NCBI GenBank assembly: GCA_016946835.1
Contig: JACVTC010000047.1
Location: 647,001-711,000, forward strand
Source of the DNA: Neocallimastix lanati (nom. inval.)
Taxonomy: Eukaryota > Neocallimastigomycota > Neocallimastigomycetes > Neocallimastigales > Neocallimastigaceae
Length of the DNA: 64,000 nucleotides
Reading direction: 5' to 3'
Below the pieces are notes generated by a model. The model was not told the origin of the DNA. It saw only the letters and a program-made list of their open reading frames with translations, and searched no databases. Shown here one piece after another: positions 9,101-19,880 of this stretch. Positions within the stretch are counted from its first letter, which is position 1. Each line of letters opens with the position of its first letter. The translations under genes were made by a program, and so were the position numbers.

Positions 9101-12100
9101 ATGAACCAAGCAAATAATCAAGGCTTCTTAAGAAACACTCAGAAAACAGTAAATGATCCACCACTGTTTTCTGGTATCAAGAGGGAATTCGACGGGTTCC
9201 TAACCAGAGCCGAAATTGCTATGGAATCCAACCCACATGGAATTAATAATGACATCGCAAAAGTCAAATTCATAATTTCTTATTTAATTGGAGAACCTTT
9301 AGACTGGGCTTCGTCTTTGAGACGCAACAATGACGAAATTTTGAATTCCTATGAAAATTTCATTAATGAACTTAGAGCTCGTTATGGTGAAGAAGAAGTT
9401 AATACTGTAATTGCTAATGGGAAACTTTGTTCAATCCGTCAACATAAGTTTGGCCACGTTAACGATTACATTAATGAATTCAATAAAGTTGCAAGAAACT
9501 CAGACTTCAACGAGTCTGCAAAAATATACATGTTTATCAAAGGATTACATTATAAAATGAGAGAACATCTTGCCGTGGTCAATCCGAACCCAAACAATTT
9601 AAGAGCTTTGTTTACTGACGTTATTAGCATTGAGAGTTTAACCAAAAGACACAGTATTAATGAATTTTATTTTCATCAATACAATCACCGAAACAACGCT
9701 AGTTCCAGTACACAACTCACTAATAATGATCCCATGGAAGTTGACCTCTATCGAATCAAGAGAGGTCAAAGGAATACCAACTATTTCCCATCCAACAAGA
9801 AATTGTACCAGGAGAATGTTAATTCTAAGGAAGAAGAAAGAAGAAAAGGTCTTTGCTACTATTGTAAGCAACCAGGGCATCTAAAATTTAATTGCCCGAA
9901 CAAGAAGAGGCCCGCTACAGTTAAAATGATCAACAAGAAAGAAAGAAATGATAATATTGCATCTACTAGCTTAAGAAGAATCAGAAGAATCAACAGCCAA
10001 GAAGATATTTTGAAAGTCAGAAAAATTGTTGAAGAGCAAAACTCACTCTTGACCAAGAAAAGTAACATTATTGATTTTTATATCAAAATAAACGATACAG
10101 AAGAAGTAAAGGCAAGAGTTTTGATTGATTCTGGATCAGATCTTAACTTTATTCACCCAGAATTTGCGAAGGCTTTTGGAATCAAAACCCAACAAATTGA
10201 AGAACCATTCCGTGTTACTGGTCTTGGTTACGGAATATCAACAGTTAAAAAGGAAACGGAGAAGTGCATTTTACGTTTAAAAAATCACTTAGAAACCATT
10301 CAATTGTATGTACTCAGAATTCCTGATGTTGATATTATTTTAGGTCTACCTTGGATTGAGAAGCATTCGCCTTATAATTACCACGACGCAAAGAAGATCT
10401 CCTTTGGCTCAGGATTTTGCGCTAGACACTGTAATAACGGTAAAAGAAAAAGAAAGAACAAGATCAAGAACAAGAAAAAGAACAAAGGAAAAGAATCTGC
10501 TACCGACTTGGAAGAAAATAAAATTATTGAAGACTCAAGAAAAAGAAAATCTTTCTTTGACTCCGATTCCGAATCTGATTCTGAAGAAGAAATTTCTATT
10601 CGTGGCCGCCGAACTCGTATTAGAACTTGTACTGAATTTATTAATAGTGATAGCGATAGTGATATTAATGATACTTTTATGTTAGATAATTTTAGTGATA
10701 GCATTAGTGATAGCGATAATTTTGGTGATAGTGATGATATTATTGTTATGAATTGTGATAGTAAAATTAGTAAAAATAGTTTAAAGATCTTAAAGAAAAT
10801 TTGTGAATCTAGTAAATGTAAGAAATTAAATGTAATTGAAAAATGTAATAATGAAAATAATAATTTAAATAAAGATGATGAAAAGGTCGAAGTACCTGAA
10901 ATCTATTTGATGTTTAAAGAAGTGTTTAATGAAAATAATTGTAATGTGTTACCTCCGCATCGTAATTATGATTGTGAGATTAAATTAAAAGATAATTGTA
11001 GTTTATTTTATGGACCGTTGTATCCTTTAACTGAGACGGAGAGAGAAGAATTAAAGAAATATTTAGAAGAAAATTTAAAAAAGGGTTTTATTAGAAAATC
11101 TTCTTCTCCCGCTGGAGCACCTATTTTATTTGTTAGAAAAAAGGATGGTACATATAGATTAGTTATTGATTATAGAAAATTAAATGAAATGACCATCCGT
11201 AACTCTTACCCTCTTCCTTTAATTAGTGAATTGTTGGATAGAGTTAAAGGTGCTAAATATTTTACTAAGTTAGATTTAAAATCTGCCTATAACTTAGTAA
11301 GAATTAAAGAAGGTGACGAGTACAAAACTGCCTTTCGCACAAGATATGGGCACTTTGAATATCTCGTTATGCCTTTTGGGCTTAAGAATGCCCCTGCTAC
11401 ATTCCAACATTTTATAAATGATGTTCTCAGTGATTACTTAGATGATTTTGTAATCTCTTATATTGATGACATTTTAATTTATTCTAATACTTTAGAAGAA
11501 CATCATGTACATGTCAAGAAAGTTTTAAGAAAATTGTTAGAGAATCATTTAGTTGTTAAATTAGAAAAGTGTGAATTTGATGTAACTGAAACTACTTTTC
11601 TTGGTTATGTTTTATCAAGAGATGGAATTAAAATGGATAAAGAAAAAGTTAAAGCAATTTTAGATTGGCCTGCTCCAACAAACGTTAAAGAAATTCAATC
11701 GTTTATTGGACTTTGTAATTATTACAGAATTTTTATTAAAGACTTTGCGAAAATTGCAAATCCTCTCCACAAATTAACTAGAAAAAATGTTCCTTTTAAT
11801 TGGAGTTCTGAACAACAAAAAGCGTTTGATACTTTAAAAGAATTATTTACTACTGCTCCTATTTTGAAACATCCTGATAGCAACAAACAATTCATTGTTG
11901 AAACTGATGCTAGTAATTTTGCTGTTGGTGCAATTCTTTCTCAGGAATTTGATGGGCATTTGCATCCAATTGCTTTTATTTCTACTAGCTTAACTAAATC
12001 CCAAAGAAATTACCCTATCTATGACAAAGAACTTCTTGCTATTAAAGTTGCATTGGAAGGATGGAGACATTACTTAGAAGGAGCTCGCCATCAGTTTATT

Positions 12101-13870
12101 ATTTATACTGATCATAAAAATTTAACCTTTCCTCGAAAACCCGAACTCCTTTCCCAACGTCAAATCCGTTGGCATGAATTCTTATCTAGATTTGATTTTA
12201 AACTAATTTACAGAGCTGGTAAAAAGTCAGGTAAACCAGATATTTTATCAAGACGTAGTGATCATTTATTTGCTAGTGTTCGTCCTATTTCATGCGTTAT
12301 TAATTCATGTAGTTTTAAGAATGATTCTTTAATCTCCTCTATTCATGATTCTCTAGCTAATGATGAATTCTATTGCAAAATAACTGAATTTCTTAAAAAT
12401 GATAAATCAAAAGATCCCCCTTTTAGTAAAATCGATAAATTTTCTCTTGACAAAAATGGTTATTTACTTTTTGAAAATTTAATTTATGTTCCCAATAAAA
12501 TTAGAATAAGAGTTTTAGAACTCCATCATGACTCTATTTCTGCTGGTCATTTTGGAATTAATAAAACTATTGAACTTATTTCTCGTAATTTCTGGTGGCC
12601 TAAATTACAAAAAGATGTTAAAATGTTTATTAAATCTTGTGAAATTTGTTCAAAATCCAAAATCCCAAGACATAAGCCATATGGTTTACTTTCTCCACTT
12701 TCTACACCCAATAGAGCCTGGTCTGCTATCTCTATGGATTTTATTGTTGAACTTCCGAAATCCAAAGATATGACCACTATAATGGTTGTTGTGGATCGCT
12801 TAACTAAAATGGCTCATTTTATACCATTTAGATGTCTTCCTACTGCTTCTATTGCTGCTGATTCTTTCATTGCTAATATTTTTAAACTTCATGGTTTCCC
12901 CGATTCTATTATTTCTGATCGTGGTTCTCAATTTACCTCTGATTTTTGGAATCGTCTTTGCTCTCTTTTAAATATTAAGCATTCTTTTTCTACTGCTAAT
13001 CACCCGCAGACTGATGGTCAAACGGAGAGGGTGAACTCGATATTGGAACAATATCTTCGTTGTTTCATTAACGAAAAACAAAATAATTGGTTTGATTTAT
13101 TACCTTTTGCAGAATTTTATTATAACAATACTTTACAACAATCAATAAATCAATCACCATTTTTTGCAAATTATGGATTTAATCCAAAGTTTAATCCTGA
13201 GATTCCTTCAAACGAGAATCCACATAGAGCTGAAAAAAGAATATTGAATATTAACGAAAACATAAAGTTTTTAAAAGAAAATTTAGAACAAGCGAAAAAG
13301 ACTTATAAAAAATATGCAGATTTAAAAAGAATGGATTCTCCTGATTTTAAAGTAGGAAATAAAGTTTATCTTTTAAAGGGTAATACAACAAAGAAAAATA
13401 AAAAATTATCTGATCAACTAATAGGACCCTTTGAAATCATTAGAAAAGTTAGTGATTTAGCGTATGAACTTAAACTTCCTAATAATATGCGCTGTCACCC
13501 TGTATTCCATGTTTCGCTCCTCGAACCTTACCATGAAAATGAATTCCCAAACAGAAGAAATACTCGTAGAAGAAATATTAATCTTACTACGGATACAATT
13601 AATAGAAGTCCTGAAAGAATAATTAAAATGAAAACTTTTAACAATAAAAATCGTTACTTGATTAAATGGAAAGGATGCGATTCTAATGAAAATACTTGGA
13701 TCGATGAAGATCAAATTTTTGATAAACAATTAATACAAGAATACTATAGAAAAGAAAAGAAGAATAAATCTTCGAATATTAACAATGAATTTTGCCAACT
13801 ACCTGAAGATTCGAACGAGTACTATGTTAGGCATAAATATCAACCTTTTGTGATCGATCTTCCTTCCTAA
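9101..13870 (+). CDS. gag-pol: Gag-Pol polyprotein of element 2 with chromodomain
   Basis: One 1589-residue frame encodes all functions. The order is: capsid-type gag about 20-200; CCHC knuckle CYYCKQPGHLKFNC near 251; protease LIDSGS near 343; Lys- and Ser/Asp-rich linker; RT with YRKLNE and YIDD near 787; RNase H with TDAS near 934; integrase HHCC near 1140-1187 and D,D,E core (MDFIVELP, SDRGSQF, QTDGQTERVN); GPFEI segment; and a chromodomain near 1503-1548 (YLIKWKGC, ENTWIDED). The chromodomain is the part known to read histone marks and guide integration in chromoviruses. 9101 is the first ATG; the frame is open from 9035, so a non-AUG start upstream is possible. No stops or frameshifts are seen. 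Confidence 0.93.
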   Translation: MNQANNQGFLRNTQKTVNDPPLFSGIKREFDGFLTRAEIAMESNPHGINNDIAKVKFIISYLIGEPLDWASSLRRNNDEILNSYENFINELRARYGEEEVNTVIANGKLCSIRQHKFGHVNDYINEFNKVARNSDFNESAKIYMFIKGLHYKMREHLAVVNPNPNNLRALFTDVISIESLTKRHSINEFYFHQYNHRNNASSSTQLTNNDPMEVDLYRIKRGQRNTNYFPSNKKLYQENVNSKEEERRKGLCYYCKQPGHLKFNCPNKKRPATVKMINKKERNDNIASTSLRRIRRINSQEDILKVRKIVEEQNSLLTKKSNIIDFYIKINDTEEVKARVLIDSGSDLNFIHPEFAKAFGIKTQQIEEPFRVTGLGYGISTVKKETEKCILRLKNHLETIQLYVLRIPDVDIILGLPWIEKHSPYNYHDAKKISFGSGFCARHCNNGKRKRKNKIKNKKKNKGKESATDLEENKIIEDSRKRKSFFDSDSESDSEEEISIRGRRTRIRTCTEFINSDSDSDINDTFMLDNFSDSISDSDNFGDSDDIIVMNCDSKISKNSLKILKKICESSKCKKLNVIEKCNNENNNLNKDDEKVEVPEIYLMFKEVFNENNCNVLPPHRNYDCEIKLKDNCSLFYGPLYPLTETEREELKKYLEENLKKGFIRKSSSPAGAPILFVRKKDGTYRLVIDYRKLNEMTIRNSYPLPLISELLDRVKGAKYFTKLDLKSAYNLVRIKEGDEYKTAFRTRYGHFEYLVMPFGLKNAPATFQHFINDVLSDYLDDFVISYIDDILIYSNTLEEHHVHVKKVLRKLLENHLVVKLEKCEFDVTETTFLGYVLSRDGIKMDKEKVKAILDWPAPTNVKEIQSFIGLCNYYRIFIKDFAKIANPLHKLTRKNVPFNWSSEQQKAFDTLKELFTTAPILKHPDSNKQFIVETDASNFAVGAILSQEFDGHLHPIAFISTSLTKSQRNYPIYDKELLAIKVALEGWRHYLEGARHQFIIYTDHKNLTFPRKPELLSQRQIRWHEFLSRFDFKLIYRAGKKSGKPDILSRRSDHLFASVRPISCVINSCSFKNDSLISSIHDSLANDEFYCKITEFLKNDKSKDPPFSKIDKFSLDKNGYLLFENLIYVPNKIRIRVLELHHDSISAGHFGINKTIELISRNFWWPKLQKDVKMFIKSCEICSKSKIPRHKPYGLLSPLSTPNRAWSAISMDFIVELPKSKDMTTIMVVVDRLTKMAHFIPFRCLPTASIAADSFIANIFKLHGFPDSIISDRGSQFTSDFWNRLCSLLNIKHSFSTANHPQTDGQTERVNSILEQYLRCFINEKQNNWFDLLPFAEFYYNNTLQQSINQSPFFANYGFNPKFNPEIPSNENPHRAEKRILNINENIKFLKENLEQAKKTYKKYADLKRMDSPDFKVGNKVYLLKGNTTKKNKKLSDQLIGPFEIIRKVSDLAYELKLPNNMRCHPVFHVSLLEPYHENEFPNRRNTRRRNINLTTDTINRSPERIIKMKTFNNKNRYLIKWKGCDSNENTWIDEDQIFDKQLIQEYYRKEKKNKSSNINNEFCQLPEDSNEYYVRHKYQPFVIDLPS

Positions 13871-13907
13871 AGTTAATCTCGCAGGAGCTCGACTTAAAGG
13901 GCGAGAT

Positions 13908-14678
13908 TGTAAAGATATTATTAATATCTTTAAATAATTTTAATTAAATTTAATCATAAATTTAAGTAAAATTAAAATAAATTTATTTGAAATCACGTGT
14001 ATAAAATTATTGAAAATATTTTTAACATAATTTCGATTTTTTCCCAATCATACTAATAAATTAAAAATTTCTCTTGTGAAACTAGTATTTGAAAATCATT
14101 TCTTTTTATGTAATTTAATTTAAATAATAAGAGTTAAGGTTTTTCACAAGATAAATTAACAACATGAAACTATGCAATTAGTCATGTTGAAACTTACGGC
14201 ATTTTATGCTAAATTTATATTAAATAATTATGACAACTTTTATATTATTTTTAAATAGAAAATATATAATAAATTTACTAATAATATTTAAATAATAAAT
14301 AAATAATAAATGAACTCAATTAGAATTGATTATATTTATTTTAGTTATTAATTATAATTCTCTTTATTTAGTAATAGTTAATTATTTATTATTAGTTTAG
14401 GTTAGTATTGTTTTTAAATAAATAGCTAGATAATATAATTCAATAGGAATTATATATTATAAATGTAATAAGATAAAAATATAAATAGTTATCAAATTTC
14501 ATGTATTTTAATCGATGTAATTGTTATTAACGATTTCTTGTTAATAACACTTTAAAATAAATAAAGATTTTAATATTTAAAAAATTAATAAAACTTGTTC
14601 TTTAAAACTATTATTTTGTGTTTTAGTGTTATTATTGAAGTGTTGATTTATAATCTATTTTTTTACCAAAACTTTATA
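13908..14678 (+). repeat. 3' LTR of element 2
   Basis: Repeats 7663-8434. It is preceded by a purine-rich AAAGGGCGAGA stretch (13896-13906) that can serve as the plus-strand primer. GATAT follows at 14679-14683. Confidence 0.92.
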
Positions 14679-14683
14679 GATAT

Positions 14684-15458
14684 ACAACTATGGGCTGAGT
14701 TACAAGATGTAACGGATCCAAAGAAAATTTTTATTGCATGTGTCCTGACTTCCAAAGGTGAACCAAGAAAAATTATTCAGCAACTAGAAAATAAGGACCA
14801 GGAAGAAGATGAAGAATCTGAAGATGATGATGAGGACTCAGAAAATGAAGATCCAGTAACTGGGTATCCCTCATTACCTCAAATAGTTGAAGCTCTGGAA
14901 ACTTTTTATGGTGTGAAGGAAGATCAAAACCAACTCCTCAGAGAACTTCGCGCTTTAAAAATTGGAAGATTTGAAAAAGTCAAAAACTTCAATAAAAGGT
15001 ACAGGTCACTATATCTAAAGTTAAATAAACAGAAAAAGAAACAGGTGAGCGTATTAGACTATGCGGAATCATTACAAAATAATAAAGAAGCCTGGAAAAG
15101 AGTATCATTGAAAGACGAGATCTCTTTAGAAAAAGCCTTTACTGTTGCTGAAAAAGTAGATCGCTTGAGTTTAATCAGAGGAAATGACAACGGAAACTCT
15201 AGTATTCAAAAAAATCCATCGAATAATAATCATAATAATCACTCAAATCAAAGTTTTAGAAGAAAACCAGTAGTAAAACAAAAACCTATTGATAAGGGAA
15301 TTGAGAGGGATGAGTTAGTATACAAAATGAGGAATCTCACTATTAAAACTTGCTATTTCTGTGGAGAGAAAGGACATTACCAACAACAATGTCCTAAACT
15401 TAGAGCAATCATCGAAGATAACAAAAATAAACTTTTTAGTAAAAATTTAAATAATTAA
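14684..15458 (+). pseudogene. gag: Gag of element 3, 3' part
   Basis: Resumes the frame broken at 7662 and gives about 257 further residues. It has an acidic Glu/Asp run, a helix-rich region, a basic Asn-rich stretch and a CCHC knuckle (CYFCGEKGHYQQQC) near the end. It stops with TAA at 15456-15458. The matching slippery-type heptamer T TTA AAT (15446-15452) is present, but the -1 frame is closed at once by TAA at 15452-15454. The open stretch upstream of 14684 is LTR of element 2, not gag. Confidence 0.85.
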
Positions 15459-18400
15459 TAGGGAGAAGAAGCACTCCCGTCGTCAATAAAATAGCTTCTG
15501 TCAATTATCAGTCTTCTAATGAAATTAATGGAAACGAAATTGAAGAAGTCGAGGAAGATATAGAACTTCGTTCTTCTGATTTTGATGAGGAATACAATAT
15601 TCTTTGTGCCATGAAAAGGAAATTAGATCAACTCAGTAAAAAGGTTGAGGCTAATGCAGAAAAGAGAAGGTACAAAACACTAAAAGACCAACCTCGTTCA
15701 ATTTCCACTCCTGCTCTTAGAAAAAGAAGAGAACTAGAAATGACTGATAAGAATATGGACACTCTACCTCCTCCAACCCAACTTCATCCTTCTATTATCG
15801 CTCAACCAAGTATCAATAAAGAAAAAAAAATTGAAAAGGAATTGAGAGATAGAGAAAGAGAGGAAGAAGCTAAAAGAATGGATTACCATCCTACAACTAT
15901 AATTGAAGAAGATATTCAATCAAAAGAGAAAAAGAAGGATAAGACCAAAAAGGAATCTAGTACGACAGCGACGATTGAGAAAATTTCTAACTTACAAAAA
16001 TCTGAAAAACTAAATAATACAAGAAGAAGCAAGATGTATAGAAATATCCAATTAGTATCCAATGTAGAAGATTATGACGTTGCTACTGATCTTAACTCTA
16101 CTAAATGCAATATTACCTTTGGTCAATTGTTCAATGTTGCGCCAAAAATACGAGCTCAAGTAACGCAAGGTCTTAGGCTAGAAAAAGACTCGTCAAAAAT
16201 TACTGGTGCCATCGATAATGTCTATGCTTCTGCGGTATTAGTAAATAATATTGATCATTCCTATATTAGTAAATGTAAAGAAGTGCAAGAAGATGATATT
16301 GCCATGGTAGATGCCTCAGTAGATGGTGTTCCTGGTAAACTGCTTATTGACTCATGCAGTAATCTTAGTATAATTACTAAAAGGTACTTGGATAAGTTAC
16401 CAAATCAATATGAGCCCATAGGAATTAGTCGTGGAAAAATTCGTTTAGCTACTCAAAATAATGAGTATTCAGAAGGAATAATAATTAGAGTCCCTGTCAC
16501 AATTGGAAATCTTACGTTTGATGTCGACTTTAGAATAATAGATAAGGAAGAACCATTCTATGATATGCTTATCAACCTAAAAACACAAGTTGATAATAAA
16601 CTTTTTATTCATCCTATTAGATATTGCCTTTGTCAAGTTAAACCAGATGGTTTAGTTGATAATATTGCCTCAATAAATAATCAACCTTTAGAAGAAGACA
16701 AATTGTTATGTATGCTCAAGAAAGTTCCTGAAGAAGGAGACTTAAAGAATAATTTAAAGAAAATCGAAGGATTACCTCCTAAGGAATATATTCATCATCC
16801 AAATTTTAAAGCTTCCTTAAATGAAAAATATCGAGATACAATTATTGCACTACTTGAAAATTTCATTGTAGTAGTAGCAACTTCCACAGAAGAACTTACA
16901 CCTTCAAAACTTAAACCCCACAAAATTAAACTTAAAGCCAATGCCAAACCATTTAAACAACGATACTACAGGTTATCAAAATTTAAGTCAGACATACTTA
17001 AGAACGAGATAATTAAATTAATCCACAAACAATTGATCGAACCTTCTTGTTCAGAATGGTCATCCCCAATTGTCTTGGTACCAAAACCAAACGGAAAATG
17101 GCGTTTATGTATAGATTATAGAGGAGTAAATGATCGAACTGAAAAAGATGCTTACCCAATTCCCAATATTGATGAAATTTTTGATTGTTTAAATGGAGCT
17201 GTTGTATTTACAACAATGGACCTTTATTCTGGATATCACCAAATTAAAATGGAAGAAGATAGCATAGAAATGACCACTTTTACTACTAGATTCGGAAATT
17301 ACCAATTTAAAGTCATGCCATTTGGATTAACTGGTGCTCCAGCTACCTTCCAACGAGAAATGAATCGTATTTTATTTCCTCTCATTGGTAATTGTGTTTT
17401 CAACTTTATTGATGATATCCTCATTTTCTCCAAAAGTATTGAAGAACACATTGAACACATTAAACAAGTATTAGAAATCTTCAAGGAAAATGACCTAAAA
17501 ATTAACATTGAAAAGTGCCACTTTATGCAAACCGAAGTAGATGTCCTTGGCCATAGAGTTACCACTGAAGGACTAAAACCAATTGATAGTAAGGTGGAAG
17601 CTATTAAGAATTGGAAAGCTCCTTCTGACGTTCATGAACTTCGCTCATTCTTAGGATCAGTGGGATATTATCGAGATTTCATTCCGAACTATGCTCAAAT
17701 AACTGCTCCTATCTGTAAGTTGCTTAGAAAGGGAGTTACGTATGAATGGAACGAACAACATCAGGAAAGATTTAATCTACTTAAGGAAAAATTGATTAAT
17801 GTACCAATTCTTAAGTATCCAGATTTTGAGAAAGAGTTTATCATTCGAACAGATGCTTCGTATGAAGGAATTGGTGGAGTACTACTACAAAAGAATGAAA
17901 ATGATGTAGAACATCCAGTACACTTTGTAAGTCGAAGTCTTACTAAAGCTGAAAAGAATTATGGTATAACAGACTTAGAAGGAACCGCATTATATTATTG
18001 CATCACCAAGCTTAAACCATATATCATGGGAAGTCCGTTTATAACTATCGTCTACACTGATCACAAACCCCTACTTGGACTATTTAAAAATAAGGAACCC
18101 AACAATGCTCGACAAACTAGATGGTGCCTCACGGCTAGTATGTTAAAAGTTGACATTCATTACGAACAAGGGAAAAAGAATGTGGTTGCTGATGCCTTAT
18201 CTAGAATGAAGAATCTTGAAGAAAAGAAAGTATTAGCAACCAAAATTAGTAATAATGAAGAAAACGATCTGCTATCCAAAGTTATTAAAGAATTCATTAA
18301 CGAAAAGTTTACAAAAACAGATGGAGTAGAATACTTCATTGATGGAAACAATTATAGGAAATTAGTCACAGAAACTGACGAAAAGTTAAAACTTATATTC

Positions 18401-19426
18401 GAAGCTCATAAAATCGGCCACGATGGTTACTACAAAACATACCAACGCTTGAGGAAAAGTTACTACTGGAATGATATGGTGAATGACATTAAAAGAGTCA
18501 TATCCAAATGTGCCAAATGTCAATTGAATCGACCGCAACCGTACCCAGAACCCACGGAAAATATTCCAACTCAAGTGGAAGGTCCATTTACACATCTTGG
18601 TCTAGATATTATAGGTCCGCTAAAACCAACAAGTAACAATAACCAATATATTTTAGTAGTAGTAGATTACTTTACTAAGTGGGTAGAAGCCGAGCCTACT
18701 GAAAGTATTACTTCTAAAGATGTAGTAAAATTCTTAATTAAAGTTTTCGCTCGTCATGGAGTTCCCCAAGTTATTACTACTGACAATGGGGTACAATTTA
18801 CTTCCGATATGACCAAGGTATTTCTCGATTTGTACGATGTTTATGTTAAGTTTGTTTCTACTTATCATCCTGAAAGCAATGGATTGACGGAAAATAGGAA
18901 CAAAGAAATAGGCAAGCTATTACGACTTCTAGGAACCGAAAATAGAGATTGGGACGAAGTATTACCGTCGGCTCTTTGGGCTCTTAGAACAGTTAAAAAT
19001 TCTACAACTAATCATTCAAGTTTCGAATTAGTGTATGGCCGAGAAGATCAGCAACCCTTTGATATCGCAGCTAGACCGACTAAGGGAATTAATAAATCAT
19101 CTGATGAAATCTTACTGGAAAAGTTTATCAATCATTATCGCTGGACTATGGAAGCTTGTGAAAATATCAAGAATGCCAATAAATATTGGGCTGCCAGACG
19201 AGAAGAAAAACAGAGCTGGAATAAAGCTAAAGAAATTAAAGCCGGAGATCTTGTGCTTGTTAGAAACTTTAGTAGAACTAAGTTGGAACCCTACTTTGTT
19301 GGACCATTAAAGGTAATTAAAAGGCAATTCAATACTGTTACTCTTGCAGACGTCAAGACCGGAATTCAAATGAACAGAAATGTTCATGTAAAGAATATAG
19401 TAAAGTATAACTCAGCTCTGGTATAG
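15458..19426 (+). CDS. pol: Pol polyprotein of element 3
   Basis: The frame is open from 15455 to 19426. The codon aligning with the pol ATG of element 1 is ATA here (15458-15460); the first in-frame ATG is 15611, leaving 1271 residues. Domains from that ATG: Lys/Glu-rich linker; protease with LIDSCS near residue 246; RT about 445-700 with YRGVND and FIDD near 599; RNase H with TDAS near 755; integrase HHCC region near 935-980 and D,D,E core (LDIIGP, TDNGVQF, PESNGLTENRN); GPLKV segment; no chromodomain. It is intact apart from the altered start. FIDD replaces the usual YxDD tyrosine, and Cys replaces Gly after the protease Asp-Ser. Confidence 0.88.
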   Translation: MGRRSTPVVNKIASVNYQSSNEINGNEIEEVEEDIELRSSDFDEEYNILCAMKRKLDQLSKKVEANAEKRRYKTLKDQPRSISTPALRKRRELEMTDKNMDTLPPPTQLHPSIIAQPSINKEKKIEKELRDREREEEAKRMDYHPTTIIEEDIQSKEKKKDKTKKESSTTATIEKISNLQKSEKLNNTRRSKMYRNIQLVSNVEDYDVATDLNSTKCNITFGQLFNVAPKIRAQVTQGLRLEKDSSKITGAIDNVYASAVLVNNIDHSYISKCKEVQEDDIAMVDASVDGVPGKLLIDSCSNLSIITKRYLDKLPNQYEPIGISRGKIRLATQNNEYSEGIIIRVPVTIGNLTFDVDFRIIDKEEPFYDMLINLKTQVDNKLFIHPIRYCLCQVKPDGLVDNIASINNQPLEEDKLLCMLKKVPEEGDLKNNLKKIEGLPPKEYIHHPNFKASLNEKYRDTIIALLENFIVVVATSTEELTPSKLKPHKIKLKANAKPFKQRYYRLSKFKSDILKNEIIKLIHKQLIEPSCSEWSSPIVLVPKPNGKWRLCIDYRGVNDRTEKDAYPIPNIDEIFDCLNGAVVFTTMDLYSGYHQIKMEEDSIEMTTFTTRFGNYQFKVMPFGLTGAPATFQREMNRILFPLIGNCVFNFIDDILIFSKSIEEHIEHIKQVLEIFKENDLKINIEKCHFMQTEVDVLGHRVTTEGLKPIDSKVEAIKNWKAPSDVHELRSFLGSVGYYRDFIPNYAQITAPICKLLRKGVTYEWNEQHQERFNLLKEKLINVPILKYPDFEKEFIIRTDASYEGIGGVLLQKNENDVEHPVHFVSRSLTKAEKNYGITDLEGTALYYCITKLKPYIMGSPFITIVYTDHKPLLGLFKNKEPNNARQTRWCLTASMLKVDIHYEQGKKNVVADALSRMKNLEEKKVLATKISNNEENDLLSKVIKEFINEKFTKTDGVEYFIDGNNYRKLVTETDEKLKLIFEAHKIGHDGYYKTYQRLRKSYYWNDMVNDIKRVISKCAKCQLNRPQPYPEPTENIPTQVEGPFTHLGLDIIGPLKPTSNNNQYILVVVDYFTKWVEAEPTESITSKDVVKFLIKVFARHGVPQVITTDNGVQFTSDMTKVFLDLYDVYVKFVSTYHPESNGLTENRNKEIGKLLRLLGTENRDWDEVLPSALWALRTVKNSTTNHSSFELVYGREDQQPFDIAARPTKGINKSSDEILLEKFINHYRWTMEACENIKNANKYWAARREEKQSWNKAKEIKAGDLVLVRNFSRTKLEPYFVGPLKVIKRQFNTVTLADVKTGIQMNRNVHVKNIVKYNSALV

Positions 19427-19449
19427 CTTGAGTCTTTGTGGGGGCATCT

Positions 19450-19834
19450 TGATAAAGAATGCCCAAATAATGTTCTTTTGGTTATTCATCTTAAATGATT
19501 TATTTAACCCTTAAATAAATTATTTGATTCTTTATTCTTTTGGAACTTTCTATATTCTAATAAATTCATCTATATTCCTAATTAGTACAAATTAAATTAT
19601 ACTATTTAAAAAAGTGTATTTAATATTAATTCCTTATCTATACTACTTTTATTATTCTTATCTATATTTTATTATTATTAAAATCCTTATCAATATTATA
19701 TAGTTTATTTTATCAATTTTCTTAATAGTTTATCAAAATCTTATCAATAATTCTTTTATTAATATTAAACTTATCAATATTAATTATTTCTTTGGAAAAT
19801 TCCAGATTAAAAATTGTATTAATGATTAATAATA

Positions 19835-19880
<46 letters not shown>

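Larger units (their letters stand above)
7663..14678 (+). mobile_element. Tf1-like Ty3/gypsy chromovirus, element 2
   Basis: A complete element of about 7.0 kb with near-identical LTRs of 772 and 771 bp, one fused gag-pol frame, a C-terminal chromodomain, and an 11-nt self-primer match instead of a tRNA-type site. It is flanked by GATAT duplications and inserted in gag of element 3. By eye the LTRs differ at about three places (one substitution near 8112/14353, one near 8320/14565, one T-run length). The single ORF, chromodomain and self-priming are the combination known for Tf1/sushi-type elements. Confidence 0.93.

Noticed and set aside
15443-15454. -1 frameshift site A AAT TTA / T TTA AAT in element 3
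   Set aside because: The heptamers are in register, but the shifted frame hits TAA at 15452, so a shift would not reach pol in this copy.
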